A stretch of 64,000 nt of DNA from assembly GCA_025331565.1 (NCBI GenBank), contig JAFREQ010000130.1, forward strand, positions 1,927,001 through 1,991,000, in the 5' to 3' direction. The position numbers were made by a program, and so were the translations under genes. This DNA comes from Holacanthus passer. Lineage: Eukaryota > Chordata > Actinopteri > Pomacanthidae. This document shows, in pieces, positions 23,703 to 34,100 of the stretch. Within the stretch, counting starts at the first letter, position 1, and each line of letters opens with the position of its first letter. The notes beneath the pieces were generated by a model. The model had not been told where the DNA came from, searched no databases, and worked only from the letters and a program-made list of their open reading frames with translations.

Positions 23703-23880
23703 TGGTTGCAACAATTTTGACAATTAGTTCATCGGTTAATTCATTTTTCAAACAAAACTGCGAAAGATTTGATTGTTTCAGCTTCTGTGATGTGAGAATT
23801 TGCTGCTTTATCTTGTCTTACATTACAGTCAATTGAATATCTTTGACTTTTGACTGGGCTCTAGAAGATCAATAAAATCA
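23703..23880 (-). repeat. Family A interspersed repeat (GCTGCAACTAACGATTATTT type), copy 1
   Basis: Carries the antisense blocks CAGCTTCTGTGATGTGAG, AATTTGCTGCTTTATCTTGT and CAATTGAATATCTTTGACTT shared with the other copies in the window. The copy is 3'-end weighted and diverged. Confidence 0.6.
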
Positions 23881-24489
23881 GCTCTAATATATACAACTTT
23901 ATTTTGACACAAATGCATCAAATGAAATTATCATTCTACGCACATTTCTTAAAATTTTTGCTTGCTCTACTTAGTATCTTCGGAAAATCTTAAAATCAAG
24001 TTCTGATTTTGAACAAAAGGGTTTGAAGGCTGCACAACACGAGTTCGTAATCATGGATCCACCAGTCGGTCCTACAGGGTTGAGGAGGTTAATACGTTTT
24101 AGGAAAACTCTATACATCTATCACAGCAAGACAAAGTCCCTCTCTGGCAAACGGAGAGAAAGGGAGATTGAGGAGAGAGTAATTAGGAGCAGTCGGAGCT
24201 AATTCACACTCTGATCATTTGAAATCTATTTGTGGCGCTGAGGCATGAATATAATACAATTCTGTCAGTTCAGATACACTGGCAAACACTATTTTACAAT
24301 TTAAAGGATTAAACCCACATTGAAGCCATGCAAGTATTTTGATTGAAGTTAAATTACTTGCGCGACTCAGGCTTCAGATGCAATATTAAAGAATGAATCT
24401 TCAAAAGTGATATTTAATTAAGTTTTCAAGGATTTTTAAACAGTGTCTTAATCAAAGTGTGGCCCTTAAATTATGAATGATTTTCTGGC

Positions 24490-24746
24490 CTGTGTCGATC
24501 TCCGAAGACTTCACAACAGAAGCCAGGGAAGAATATGAAATGAGCTCGGAGGAAATACAAGCGGTAATAAAACAGTTCCCTGATAATAAAGCTCATCTGT
24601 CACACAGCTACACCACAGAGTCTGACAAAGCCTCTAAATCGCGAGTGGCTTTCTTATTACAAATGATCAAACTCAACACTTCATCTGGATCGCTCCCTCG
24701 GCTGCTGTATGAAGCCAATATTGCACTTGTGCTGAATAAAGGTTGA
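24490..24746 (+). pseudogene. Decayed L1-type LINE reverse-transcriptase fragment
   Basis: The frame reads EDFTTEAREEYEMSSEEIQA, then VIKQFPDNKA and, at its end, SGSLPRLLYEANIALVLNKG. These match the N-terminal part of L1-clade reverse transcriptases (L..EEI..AIK..P.GKA...., then GSLP.SLYEANI.L..KKG). The expected PGPDG block after KA is lost and no catalytic motif A or C remains, so the fragment is dead. Assignment to an L1/Swimmer-like clade is from memory of the motif spacing. Confidence 0.68.
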
Positions 24747-24984
24747 GATAATTTAGACTCATCATAGAACCGTGCGATTGTTCCCAGCAGAGGGAAAGTG
24801 TGCTCGAGGCCGGACTGCGCTTTGAGAGAAACAACTGAGATTTGTAATCTAAACAGGCCCTCGGTTAAATCAAATTATGTAAGACAAAGCAAACACGCTG
24901 ATATTTAGCTTTAGATATTAACCTTGAATAAAACCTACAGTCACAGTGAGAGGATCAAACAACCACAGCTGTGTCAATTCATCT

Positions 24985-25105
24985 TCAGGCGGACGTGAGC
25001 GTCTGGACCAGATTTTATGGCAACTCATCCAGTAGTTGAGACATTTCACTCAAAACTCAACCTCATGGTGGCGCTACAGCAAATGTCAGATGATCAACGG
25101 AGTCA
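24985..25105 (-). repeat. Family B repeat unit (GAAATGTCTCAAC / TAGCGCCACCA type), inverted
   Basis: On the minus strand it reads TGTAGCGCCACCATGAGGTT, then GTGAAATGTCTCAACTACTG. These are the same blocks as the units at 28665-29215. Confidence 0.55.
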
Positions 25106-25150
25106 GAAGAAAACATTGTCTGGGAACCTCAAGTGTTGAGTGCTGAGTCC

Positions 25151-25500
25151 AAAAGAGTTGGGACAGTGTGTGAAACATTAATGAAACAGAATGTGATAAC
25201 TTGCTGATCCTTTCTGATATAGACTCAATTGAAAACAGCACAAAGATAAAATATTTAATGTTTGACCTCATCAACTTTTTGTAAATATCTGCTTATTCTG
25301 AATTTGATGGCAGCAACATGTTTCAAACAAAAGACTGTGAAAGTTGTGGACTGATTGAAAACACCTGTTTGGATCCTTCCACAGGTAAACAGGTTCATTG
25401 GTAACAGGTGATAGGATCATGATTGGGTCTGAAAGGTTCATCCTGGAAAGACTCAGTCGCTCACAGGCGAGGATGGAGAGAGGAAAGGTTGGCTCAAGAT
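25151..25500 (+). repeat. Dispersed teleost element (AAAAGAGTTGGGACAG type), degraded
   Basis: Starts AAAAGAGTTGGGACAGTGTG, then TCAATTGAAAACAGCACAAA, ATATTTAATGTTTGACCTCA, CCACAGGTAAACAGGTTCAT and TCGCTCACAGGCGAGGATGG. I recognise this block order from an abundant fish repeat but cannot assign its superfamily. No open frame survives. Confidence 0.55.
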
Positions 25501-26574
25501 TCAAACAGATCGATATATTTGTCCCCCATTTCGGTGCGAAGACGACCGAGCTTGTCCCTGTTCTCTCTTTCTGTTTGCTCTCGAGCCGATACAGCTGCGG
25601 TTGGTTTTTAAAATCACAGATAAAAAGTCTCTACACACTGATGAGAACTAACTTCATTTCCTTGAGCCCAACAAACCTAATTCAGAACAGTGTGCTTGTC
25701 AACAACTGCACAAACAGTCATTAAATGTGTGAAGCTGAGAGTTTTCGCACTCAAACGTCGACTGTGTTCCCGGCATCAAGATAAGAACCAACAGATATTT
25801 TGATTTTCTCAGGAGTTTCCAACACTCTTGATGCTAATTGTGTCTGTGTTTTACCTGGATAAAAGTCTCAAAGAGGAAAAAACTCTGTGATACAGCTACA
25901 GGACAACAGACGGCAACAGCACAAAATCAAATGAATTCATAATTCCTTATTCATTTTCTCCCTAATATCTCAGAGGAAAATGGGAGTGGGATCATCTCGA
26001 GGTCAGTTTTATGTTGCACAAATTGCCAGGTGCTGAATTCAGGTGGAGCTGAGGGGGCTGTCGTGGAGCTAGACATCATTTTAGCCAGAAAATTACACTG
26101 AAATTGTGGAAAATACATTTGGCTCCTTCATCCAAAATGTGACTCAGAGAAACGTATGAAATACAAATATAATATGCAGAAAGATTGTGGTTTCAGCTCG
26201 GGGGACAAACACATTCAGTGCAGGACGGAGAGGCCTGTTGAAGCTCAGACAGAAGAGGCTGGAAACTGGAGCGGGCAGAAGGTGTGTGTCCATGAACCTG
26301 TTCATGGTTTTATCCCCTTAGGTCCAATTATTATTATAATTAATGCTGCAGTATAGAATCTGATTTGAATCAATAGTGCACTTCAGTTTGGGGCCTTTCC
26401 TGTTTTAACATGACAACATCAGTGAATTGATATATATCAATAAAAATATCAATGATATTAAATTACCATGAACGTAAAGTCAAACTAAACAAACTACAGT
26501 ACGTCTCTGCAGCAGTGGTTCCTAACTTGAAGGTCGTGACCCCTCCAGAGGTCACAAAGTAAATGTCATGATGA

Positions 26575-26800
26575 TTAACTCCAGGACGTCTGTCGGTCGG
26601 TCCAAGATTCCAGATTGAAATAACTCAACAATGAATGGATCGTCGTGACATTTTGTGCAGACGTTCATGTTCCCCTCAGTATAATTTCTAATAACCTTGG
26701 TGATCCCCTGAATTTTAATGTTACACCATCATCAGGTGCTTTAAGAGCGAACACCCTCAGAAGTGACGACACTCCCATCAGCCTCAGCTGCAGTTTGAGA
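26575..26800 (+). repeat. Family B repeat copy
   Basis: Contains GTCGGTCGGTCCAAGATTCC, a TGAAATAACTCAACAATGAA block and ACTCCCATCAGCCTCAGCTG. It shares the block order of the copy at 28665-29215. Confidence 0.55.
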
Positions 26801-27890
26801 AGCTATATTTCGATCTCTCATGGCTGAAGCTTGTGTGTCCACCCTGCAGAAAACACACGGCTCTTTATTTGTCAGATCTAACAGGTGTTCGACCTGCAGA
26901 ATGAGCTTTCTGTCTGTTTCTTCAGACTAACTGGAGCTGACACACATATTCCCATTTTTAGCTCTCGGTTTCACGCTGGGCTGCTTAATTGAATTTGTTT
27001 TGCTCAGGTGGTCTCTGGCTTCATGTGACACTTTTCCGTCCAATCGCAGCGCTATCAAGCCTTTAAGGTTTGACACTGACCTCATGTGACACAACTTTCC
27101 ATCTGACGGCTGCTGAAGGAAGCAGCTCGCTCCATTTGACAGAGAATAAAACGCGTTCAATGGTAATAATCCATAATTACTTTTGCTTTGTATTTAGTTG
27201 ATGACTTGTCGGCTGCTGTAAAGACATTTTCAGTCTCATTTTGAGACACTGCACGTCTCTAATCATTTCAAAATTAACACTATTCCTCAACTTATGTAAG
27301 TATATTTTCACACTGCTCGCTTTATTGCCTTCCAATTATACTCCAAACACATATAATTTTATTTTCTCCCACCCACCAGGACGACTCAGTTGGCTGAACG
27401 ATACATATTTTGATGGGGAAAGTTGTCTAACTTTCTGCTTTCTTTGCCATTTTTCATCTCAATTACTGTAATATCTTAAAGGGCGGCTGTGAGGAAAATG
27501 AGCTTTTGGGTAATTCGACCTCATCCACATGATTAGAGGAGCTCATGACATCAGTGCAAATAAGTAATTAAATAAAACAGCTCATTTTTTTCAACAGTAA
27601 TTGTCAAACCACATCTGGGAAACGAGATAATTTGACTGCAATAACACGGGGCCTCATCAGGCCAGAACAGAACAAAGTCTCACTTACATGAAGGGGAAGA
27701 AGTTTTGAAGTTTGAGTCCAAACTGTTCATGAATCTCAGCTCCAGCCAAGTAATCAATGAGTTTATTGATGAACAACCTTATCAACCACTGGCAGATCTA
27801 TTGTGCTTGTTTTGTTCTGCTCGGCTGTCTGAAGGCTCCTGTCGTCTGCAGGCGTCCTGGAGTATTTCTTCCTCATTAGCAGAAAACCTG

Positions 27891-27914
27891 CACACACACA
27901 CACACACACACACA
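27891..27914 (+). repeat. (CA)12 microsatellite
   Basis: Pure CA dinucleotide run in the intergenic region. Confidence 0.95.
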
Positions 27915-28664
27915 TTCTGTCACTTGTAAAGACTTACAGTCCCAGGAGGTTTATCACAATCACACATGCCCAAACCTTTATCCTTAACTAAACTGTAGCT
28001 TTAAACCAAAAAATTATCACGTCTTGACCTAAAAATAAATGCATCAACTTCTCAGGAGCAGATTTTTGTTTCCATACCATCAACAATACAAACTCACACA
28101 CACATTCAACACATTTCAAATATCACTCTTATATTCTGTAGCCCCTAATCTCATTTAATTAATAATTTAATTTAATCCTAAAACCATGTCCTTTCAGTAG
28201 CCTTGGTAGAAGTGAGGACAGACCAAAACGTCCTCATTCTCAAGGTCTGAAACTCAAATTTGTCTCAGTAAAGACAGAAGAACTGTACAAGGATGCACAC
28301 GTTTGTTTTTGTCACTTGTGTGAGGACATTGTATTGACTTGTACTATCAGCATCTTTAACCATGACTATGTACTGGATCACAGCTGTTACTGATTTTTGT
28401 CTATGTAATGTGATCAGTGTCTGTACACACACACACACACAACACACAAAATTAAAAAGTCCGAGATTATTATGTGCTTAAAGTCAAATTATTACAAATC
28501 CTCATATTTCCTGCAGACATCAGACACAGTATTAAATCTCTTTCCACAGTATTCTCAGTTTTTCTGATCATTATTTACGTACTTATAAAACTATATGTGT
28601 TTTCAGAGTTTTGAAGTGTTGTTGATGGAAATTTGACCTTTTCTCCTTCAGACTGGTGATGAAA

Positions 28665-29215
28665 TGTCAGTCGGTCTGTTGTTCCACCACTTTGCTCCAG
28701 ACTGAAATATCTCAACATCTATTAGATGGATTGCGATGACATTTCATACAGACATTCATGGACCCCTGAGGATGAAGCCTGCTGACTCTGCTGATCCCCT
28801 GACGTTTCCTCTAGCGCCACCAGCTGGTGATGAATGAGAAATTAGGAGTGAAATGTCTCAACAGCTCTCGGATAGATTGTCATGAAATTTGCCACGAATA
28901 TTCCCCAAAGAATGAAGTGTAATAACTTCAGTGATCCTCTGACTTCTCATTTAGCGCCACCATCTGGTCAGTTTGTCCAACACTTTGGTTTATGAACAAA
29001 CACATGTGAAAACTAAAGCCAATCCCATCCACCTTAGCTGTGCTTTGTGTTTAGTGCTAGTTAGCTAATGTTAGCATGCTAGCTCACTAAACCTAGTAGC
29101 CTGAATATTAGCTATAGCTGCTAAATATCAACATGCTATATGAGTCTTGTCATCATGAACTAAGTTAGCATGCCAACATTAGCATTTAGCTAAAGGCCCC
29201 AGTTCATATAATTAA
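28665..29215 (+). repeat. Family B repeat with two tandem ~155-bp units and a GCTA-rich tail
   Basis: Unit one (about 28690-28825) and unit two (about 28850-28975) each run from GAAATRTCTCAACA through a GATCCYCTGAC block to TAGCGCCACCA-CTGGT. They are followed by a tail rich in TTAGCATGCTAGC words (29040-29205). Block order is typical of a fish interspersed repeat. No coding capacity is seen. Confidence 0.62.
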
Positions 29216-29365
29216 CAATAGTTTATTAATTAGCCAGTGATGCTTGAAAACTCAGACTGCTGTTTAAAGACATTTACTGTTTTCTTAGAAAACTGTTCCA
29301 TCTGCTGAAGGATATAATGTATTTTTAACCTTTTACCAAGTTGCCTCGGTTTAGAAATCAAAACA

Positions 29366-29376
29366 AAGATGGCGGC
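29366..29376 (+). promoter_or_regulatory. Perfect YY1 motif AAGATGGCGGC
   Basis: An exact match to the YY1 core. Such sites usually sit just downstream of a transcription start. A splice-donor-like CAG|GTAGGT follows at 29512/29513, so an upstream non-coding first exon of cpne8 is possible. Not proven. Confidence 0.4.
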
Positions 29377-29889
29377 CGACTAGATCATCTGAGCGGAGTC
29401 TCAACCTGGGAAACCGGTTAAAAGTCTTTTTTAAATCGTGTATCAACGAAATATTTTTACATACAGATGCTTAGAAGAACATGGGGATTGTGAAAACACC
29501 TTCTGAACAGGTAGGTTTTAAATTGGCGTTTAATTATCTTTTAAAGAAACTAACAGCATCGCTAATAGCATCTGCTAGCTACAGAGCGGCTAACACGACT
29601 ACGTGTGTTCAGCTAACTGAATTTTCTTTTATTGTTGATTTTTAATAATAATTTCACAGCCAAAGCCTAAAATAAGCTACACTAAACCATTATTTCTCAT
29701 TTATAACTCGTTATCCACCCCAAAATTATCTCATCTCCAAACCTCTAATTTCTAAAGCTAAAAGTAAAAACTACCTGTTTATTATCTGTTATCTCTGTCA
29801 GGCTATTTGATGCTAACAAGTCGTGAACACTGTCCACTCCCACTTTGTGTCTCTGTCTGTCTCATGTGTGTCCTCCCTCCCCTTCACAC

Positions 29890-30200
29890 CGTCCCTCCTC
29901 CGGAGCTACCGAGGCGCACTGAGACGCGACTCCGGCGCGCTGCAGCTCCGCGTCCGCGCACTTTCTCTCTCCGGTTCTTCGCTCTTCCACGAACAGCTCG
30001 GTTGCCTTCACCTGGCGAAGCTTCCTGCTCATTTCCCCCTCATCTTCCCCTCTCCTCTCGGTTCCTCTCATGCCGCCGTTAAGACGCTGGACGCTGTGAT
30101 CGACCGGCTCCATGAACATGGCGTGTATTGGGGACGCGGACCCGTTCACCGCTGCGATACCTGCCACCAAAGTTGAACTCACGGTTTCTTGTCGGTGAGT
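29890..30200 (+). promoter_or_regulatory. cpne8: CpG-rich promoter / 5' UTR of cpne8
   Basis: A locally GC-rich and CpG-rich patch (GGAGCTACCGAGGCGCACTG, CGACTCCGGCGCGC and neighbours) stands out from AT-rich, CpG-poor surroundings. It directly precedes and covers coding exon 1. No TATA box is seen. The transcription start cannot be placed from sequence alone. Confidence 0.68.
30070..30099 (+). other. Upstream ORF in the cpne8 leader
   Basis: ATG at 30070 opens a nine-codon frame that ends at TGA 30097-30099. That is 18 bases before the preferred start at 30118 and in the same frame, so it also rules out an N-terminal extension of copine-8. Whether it is in the mRNA depends on the unknown transcription start. 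Confidence 0.6.
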
Positions 30201-31140
30201 TGATTCAACGCACAATCTGCTGCTGGTACTGATGCAAATGATGTGTTTCTGTGTGTAATTGTTCAGTAGTTTGATATTGGATCAACTGTCCCTGTGATGG
30301 ATGGATGCGTTGGAGAGAAAACGCACCAGAAACTCCATTCGGCTTTTAGTGCAAAAACAGCACTGTTATCATTGATTTGATCCTGAAATGCTGCCTTTAA
30401 GTGTCACCTTTGTGTTTGTGTTACAGTAGCTGAAGTTGAATGATCGTACAGGGACTTAAAAGGGGACATACAGCTGAATTCTGTGCGTCTTTTTGCAGCA
30501 CTTTGCCTTTGGATGATCTCCAGATGGAGGTCAGAGTTGACTTGTCTTTACTGTACTGTCACAGATCTGATACAGCTGTGCCACATGCACACCTGTATAT
30601 TATCACATGCCTGGTAATAATGTAATATTGTCCACATTTTTTCTTTGTTTGTGCATGCAGCAGCATAGACAGTGTGTTTGGATCGGTTTGCATCCTCCTC
30701 CTCTCTTTCTTACTGTAGTACTAATAGTAGAGAAGGAGGATGGAGGATGGCGATAGATAGTAAGGGGCTGGGAGCGAGGGAGGGTGCCAGTAGTTTCTGG
30801 CTGAAGAGACTCATGTACAGTAGTCAGCCCTCATATACATTCTATATGTTTGATGATCCTATTTTCAGTATCTCCATCGATCTGTCTATGAGAGATGAGA
30901 GTTGTTTTTCAAGCAAAGACAACAATAGTCATGGCTGCAGCTTCTCAAATGTGAGGATTTGCTGCTGTTTTCTGTTTTGTTTGACTGTAAACTGAATATT
31001 TTTGTGTTCTGGATCATTAAACTAAAAACAGGACGTATAAAGATGTCACCTTGAACTCTGAGAAATTTTGATGGACATTTTCCTTACTGGTTTCTGACAT
31101 TTCATTGACTGATTAATCAATAAAACACAAAAATAATCAG

Positions 31141-31184
<44 letters not shown>

Positions 31185-34100
31185 AGTTTTCTGTGCACAC
31201 ATAGTAATATACAGATAAGTGACAAATTAAAGTAAATCAATCAAGTGTCTTTTTAAGGTGTTTATCCACCACATGTTTCCAGAACAGCCTCAGAGCTGCA
31301 GCAAACAGTTAGTTTTTATTATCGACTACTCTGCAGATTATTTTCTTGAATATGATTAACTGTCGATCGATAAAATGTCAGTAAGTGGGAGTAAATGCCC
31401 ATCACAGTTTCCTAAAGCCATGGCGGAATCTTTATTTTTAGACTCTTGGTCAGACAAACCAGGCAAAAATTATGAATTTAAAATCACATAAGACAAAGGG
31501 AAGAACTGAGAAGCTGGAACAGGACAATGTTTAGCATTTTGGCTTAGAAAATGACTTAAACAATTAATCAATTATCAAAAAAATAATGTTTTGGTGTTTT
31601 CATGATGGTGGTGAAAGCTCTGTTTAATACATCACCGCTCCTCCATAGGTGTTCAGTTTGACTGACTGTGAAAGCCACAGCATATGATGCACATCATTTT
31701 CATCTAACTAGAGTTGATTGATTATTGCACTGTTTAGCACTGAAGGAGAGGATGGCGATGAAGAGTGTCACAGAGTTGACCTTTTTTCTGTTGGACAGGT
31801 AGCTGCTGGTGCTTGGCTTGCTAAAGAGTCAACTTTTACATTTCAACAAATGTAACATTCAAAACAACTTCCAGTGTAAGTACACAATAAATCCTACAAT
31901 CTAAAATGCAAATAACTTTACATTTTGAAAAAATAACCTTTGATCTCTAACACACAAGCCACGCTGGTTACTGCAATAAAACATCAGAAAATGCTCTGAA
32001 AAATACCCATCAAGATATACTTCAGCCTAAGGTTACATTTTCAAATGCCTAATTTTGTCTGACCAACTGTCCAAAATAGCTACAGATTCATTTTCTGTTC
32101 ATGGACTAATCCATTAATTGACTTGTCATTGTGGCTTTACTCTGCATAGCTTTAATGAAGTTCCACATGTGACCATTTTGTTCAAAAAAGTTTTATTGAA
32201 TGCACTTCTAGACAGATACATTGATTGCTTAATCACTAAGCTATTTAAGCTGTTTAACACGGTTTTAGATGCTGAACCGATGGCAGAGTCGACACCCTCA
32301 GCAGCCTCACCAACACAAAATTTCCCAGCCTTGAGCTGGTGGGCGGTGTGATTTTCCCACTTTGGTGTGTCTGCGTGTTGGCAAAGCTACTGAAGCATTC
32401 AGTCTAGATAGATCCCATCCTTCAGTGAAAGCCCTCCTTCACTCAATAAATCCAAACCATCGCCGTCCTCATCACGTGTTTAGTCAAGCAGAAGAACTGA
32501 CAGATTGATTAACTCAAGTCCAATATTGTGCATCAGTGAGAAGAAAATCCCTCGGTCTGCTGTAACAGCACACAGCCGTTTGACTGATGAGTGCCTATCA
32601 CTCCTGATCACAAGGCCTTGATGACACACAAACACACACAGATGGAGTTTAGTTTTGTGCATGGATGGTAAACAGCCAGGCGGACTCTTTAGAGCTGCAG
32701 ACGGCCGGTCCTGGGAGAATGTTTGTGCTCAAAGATGTCGGCGTTCACGTCAGTGTGGCTGTCATCTGATCTGAGTGGTCCACAGCGGAGAGATAGCCGT
32801 GACCTTTGGGCACAAAAGGTAGGAAGTGTATCCCGTCGAAGAATTGACGTGTTGTGATGTGGCTGTATTGAAGTCGGACGCTGACCTGCTGAGAGGCCGG
32901 TCGATGTGTCACAGCCGATGTTGCACTTTCCACGAGGAAGGTGAAGAAAGCGACAGAAAGACTTGTTGAAGCCGAGAAGGAACCTGTGTGCATGTTGCTT
33001 ATGTTTCAGTACTGTACACAAACAGCCAGCACCACTGCCATATTAAGTAGGTTTATCAGACACATACATTTGATTACTGAAAAAGGCTTGAAGTAGGGCT
33101 GCAACTAACGATTATTTTTATTGTCGATTCATGTATTGATCATTTGTGTAATTTGTCCATAAAATGGCAATCATAGGTTCACAAAGCTGAAGGTTTGCAG
33201 AGTGCTGTGAATTCCTATTTTGTCTGACCAACAGTCCAAAAGGAAAAAATATTTAATTCACAATTATGAAAATGTGAGAAAATGGAATTTGAGAAACTGG
33301 AAAACAAGCAAGTGTTGGCGGTTTTGCCTGAGAAATGACTTAAATGATTATTTGTCAAAACTGTTGGACACTGAGATTAGTAAACAACACACACTGCACA
33401 CACCACCTGGACTGTCTCATTTTTCTACAAACATGATCAAACACTAAGCATTTCTCTGTTAACTTAATGAACTCATTAGTCATTGACTCATAACTCACAT
33501 TCAGAATTGCTGCCTGTGAGCGTGTGTTCATTTTGACCAACAACACAGCGATAAACTGAATAATCTGAAATCCATGTACAGTATGTGCATCCATCCAGAC
33601 ATTCACTCAATCACTTCTCTTCAGTATAAGAGGCTTTATTTGTCATTGTAGGCATACAACGAAATGATGGTCACAAGGTTCCTCTGCTTGCATTGGTACT
33701 TGTCGGATATCTGTTAACAGTTTTGATCTCCCTTCTCGCTAGTGCAACATCTGAGAGGCCCCAAACAGTAGCTGACCATCAGCTGTGGTTGGTTGGTGGT
33801 CACAGCTGGTTGGGTCCAACTTGTGCTACATTCTGCCAACAATTTAGACTCATCTTTAATTGAACACCATCTAGAGTATGACTGATTAGATAGACAACAA
33901 CTGGTACACTGCCAAAACTGTCTGGGTGAAACTTGTGCTGTAGAATTTCTTTTTGGCAGGATTGTAGCCCATAGATAACTAACTGACTCTATGGCGACAT
34001 TACACTTCCTGTTTACACTTCCCAAAACACTCAAATTGTGGGAACTGCAGTTCAGGGTGAGTAGTTGGGGAGTCTTCAGGGTGTTTTAAACTACTAGATT

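Larger units (their letters stand above)
20846..29360. other. kif21a-cpne8 intergenic region, repeat-rich, no gene seen
   Basis: About 8.5 kb with no exon-like run supported by splice sites or homology; the longest open frames (about 90 codons) are unsupported or belong to a decayed LINE. It holds dispersed repeats at 22625-22880, 23703-23880, 24985-25105, 25151-25500, 26575-26800 and 28665-29215, an L1-like fragment at 24490-24746, and CA runs at 27891-27914 and 28425-28441. A weak CTCF-like CCACAGGGGGGCAG lies at 21888. Nothing is recognised in the rest. Confidence 0.75.

Noticed and set aside
29823..30215. Overlapping + and - frames of about 117 codons in the CpG region
   Set aside because: GC-rich DNA lacks stop codons by chance. 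The true copine frame is different and starts at 30118.
31141..31184. Possible CRISPR-like array
   Set aside because: It is a simple TCTA tetranucleotide repeat without spacers, in a vertebrate nuclear genome.
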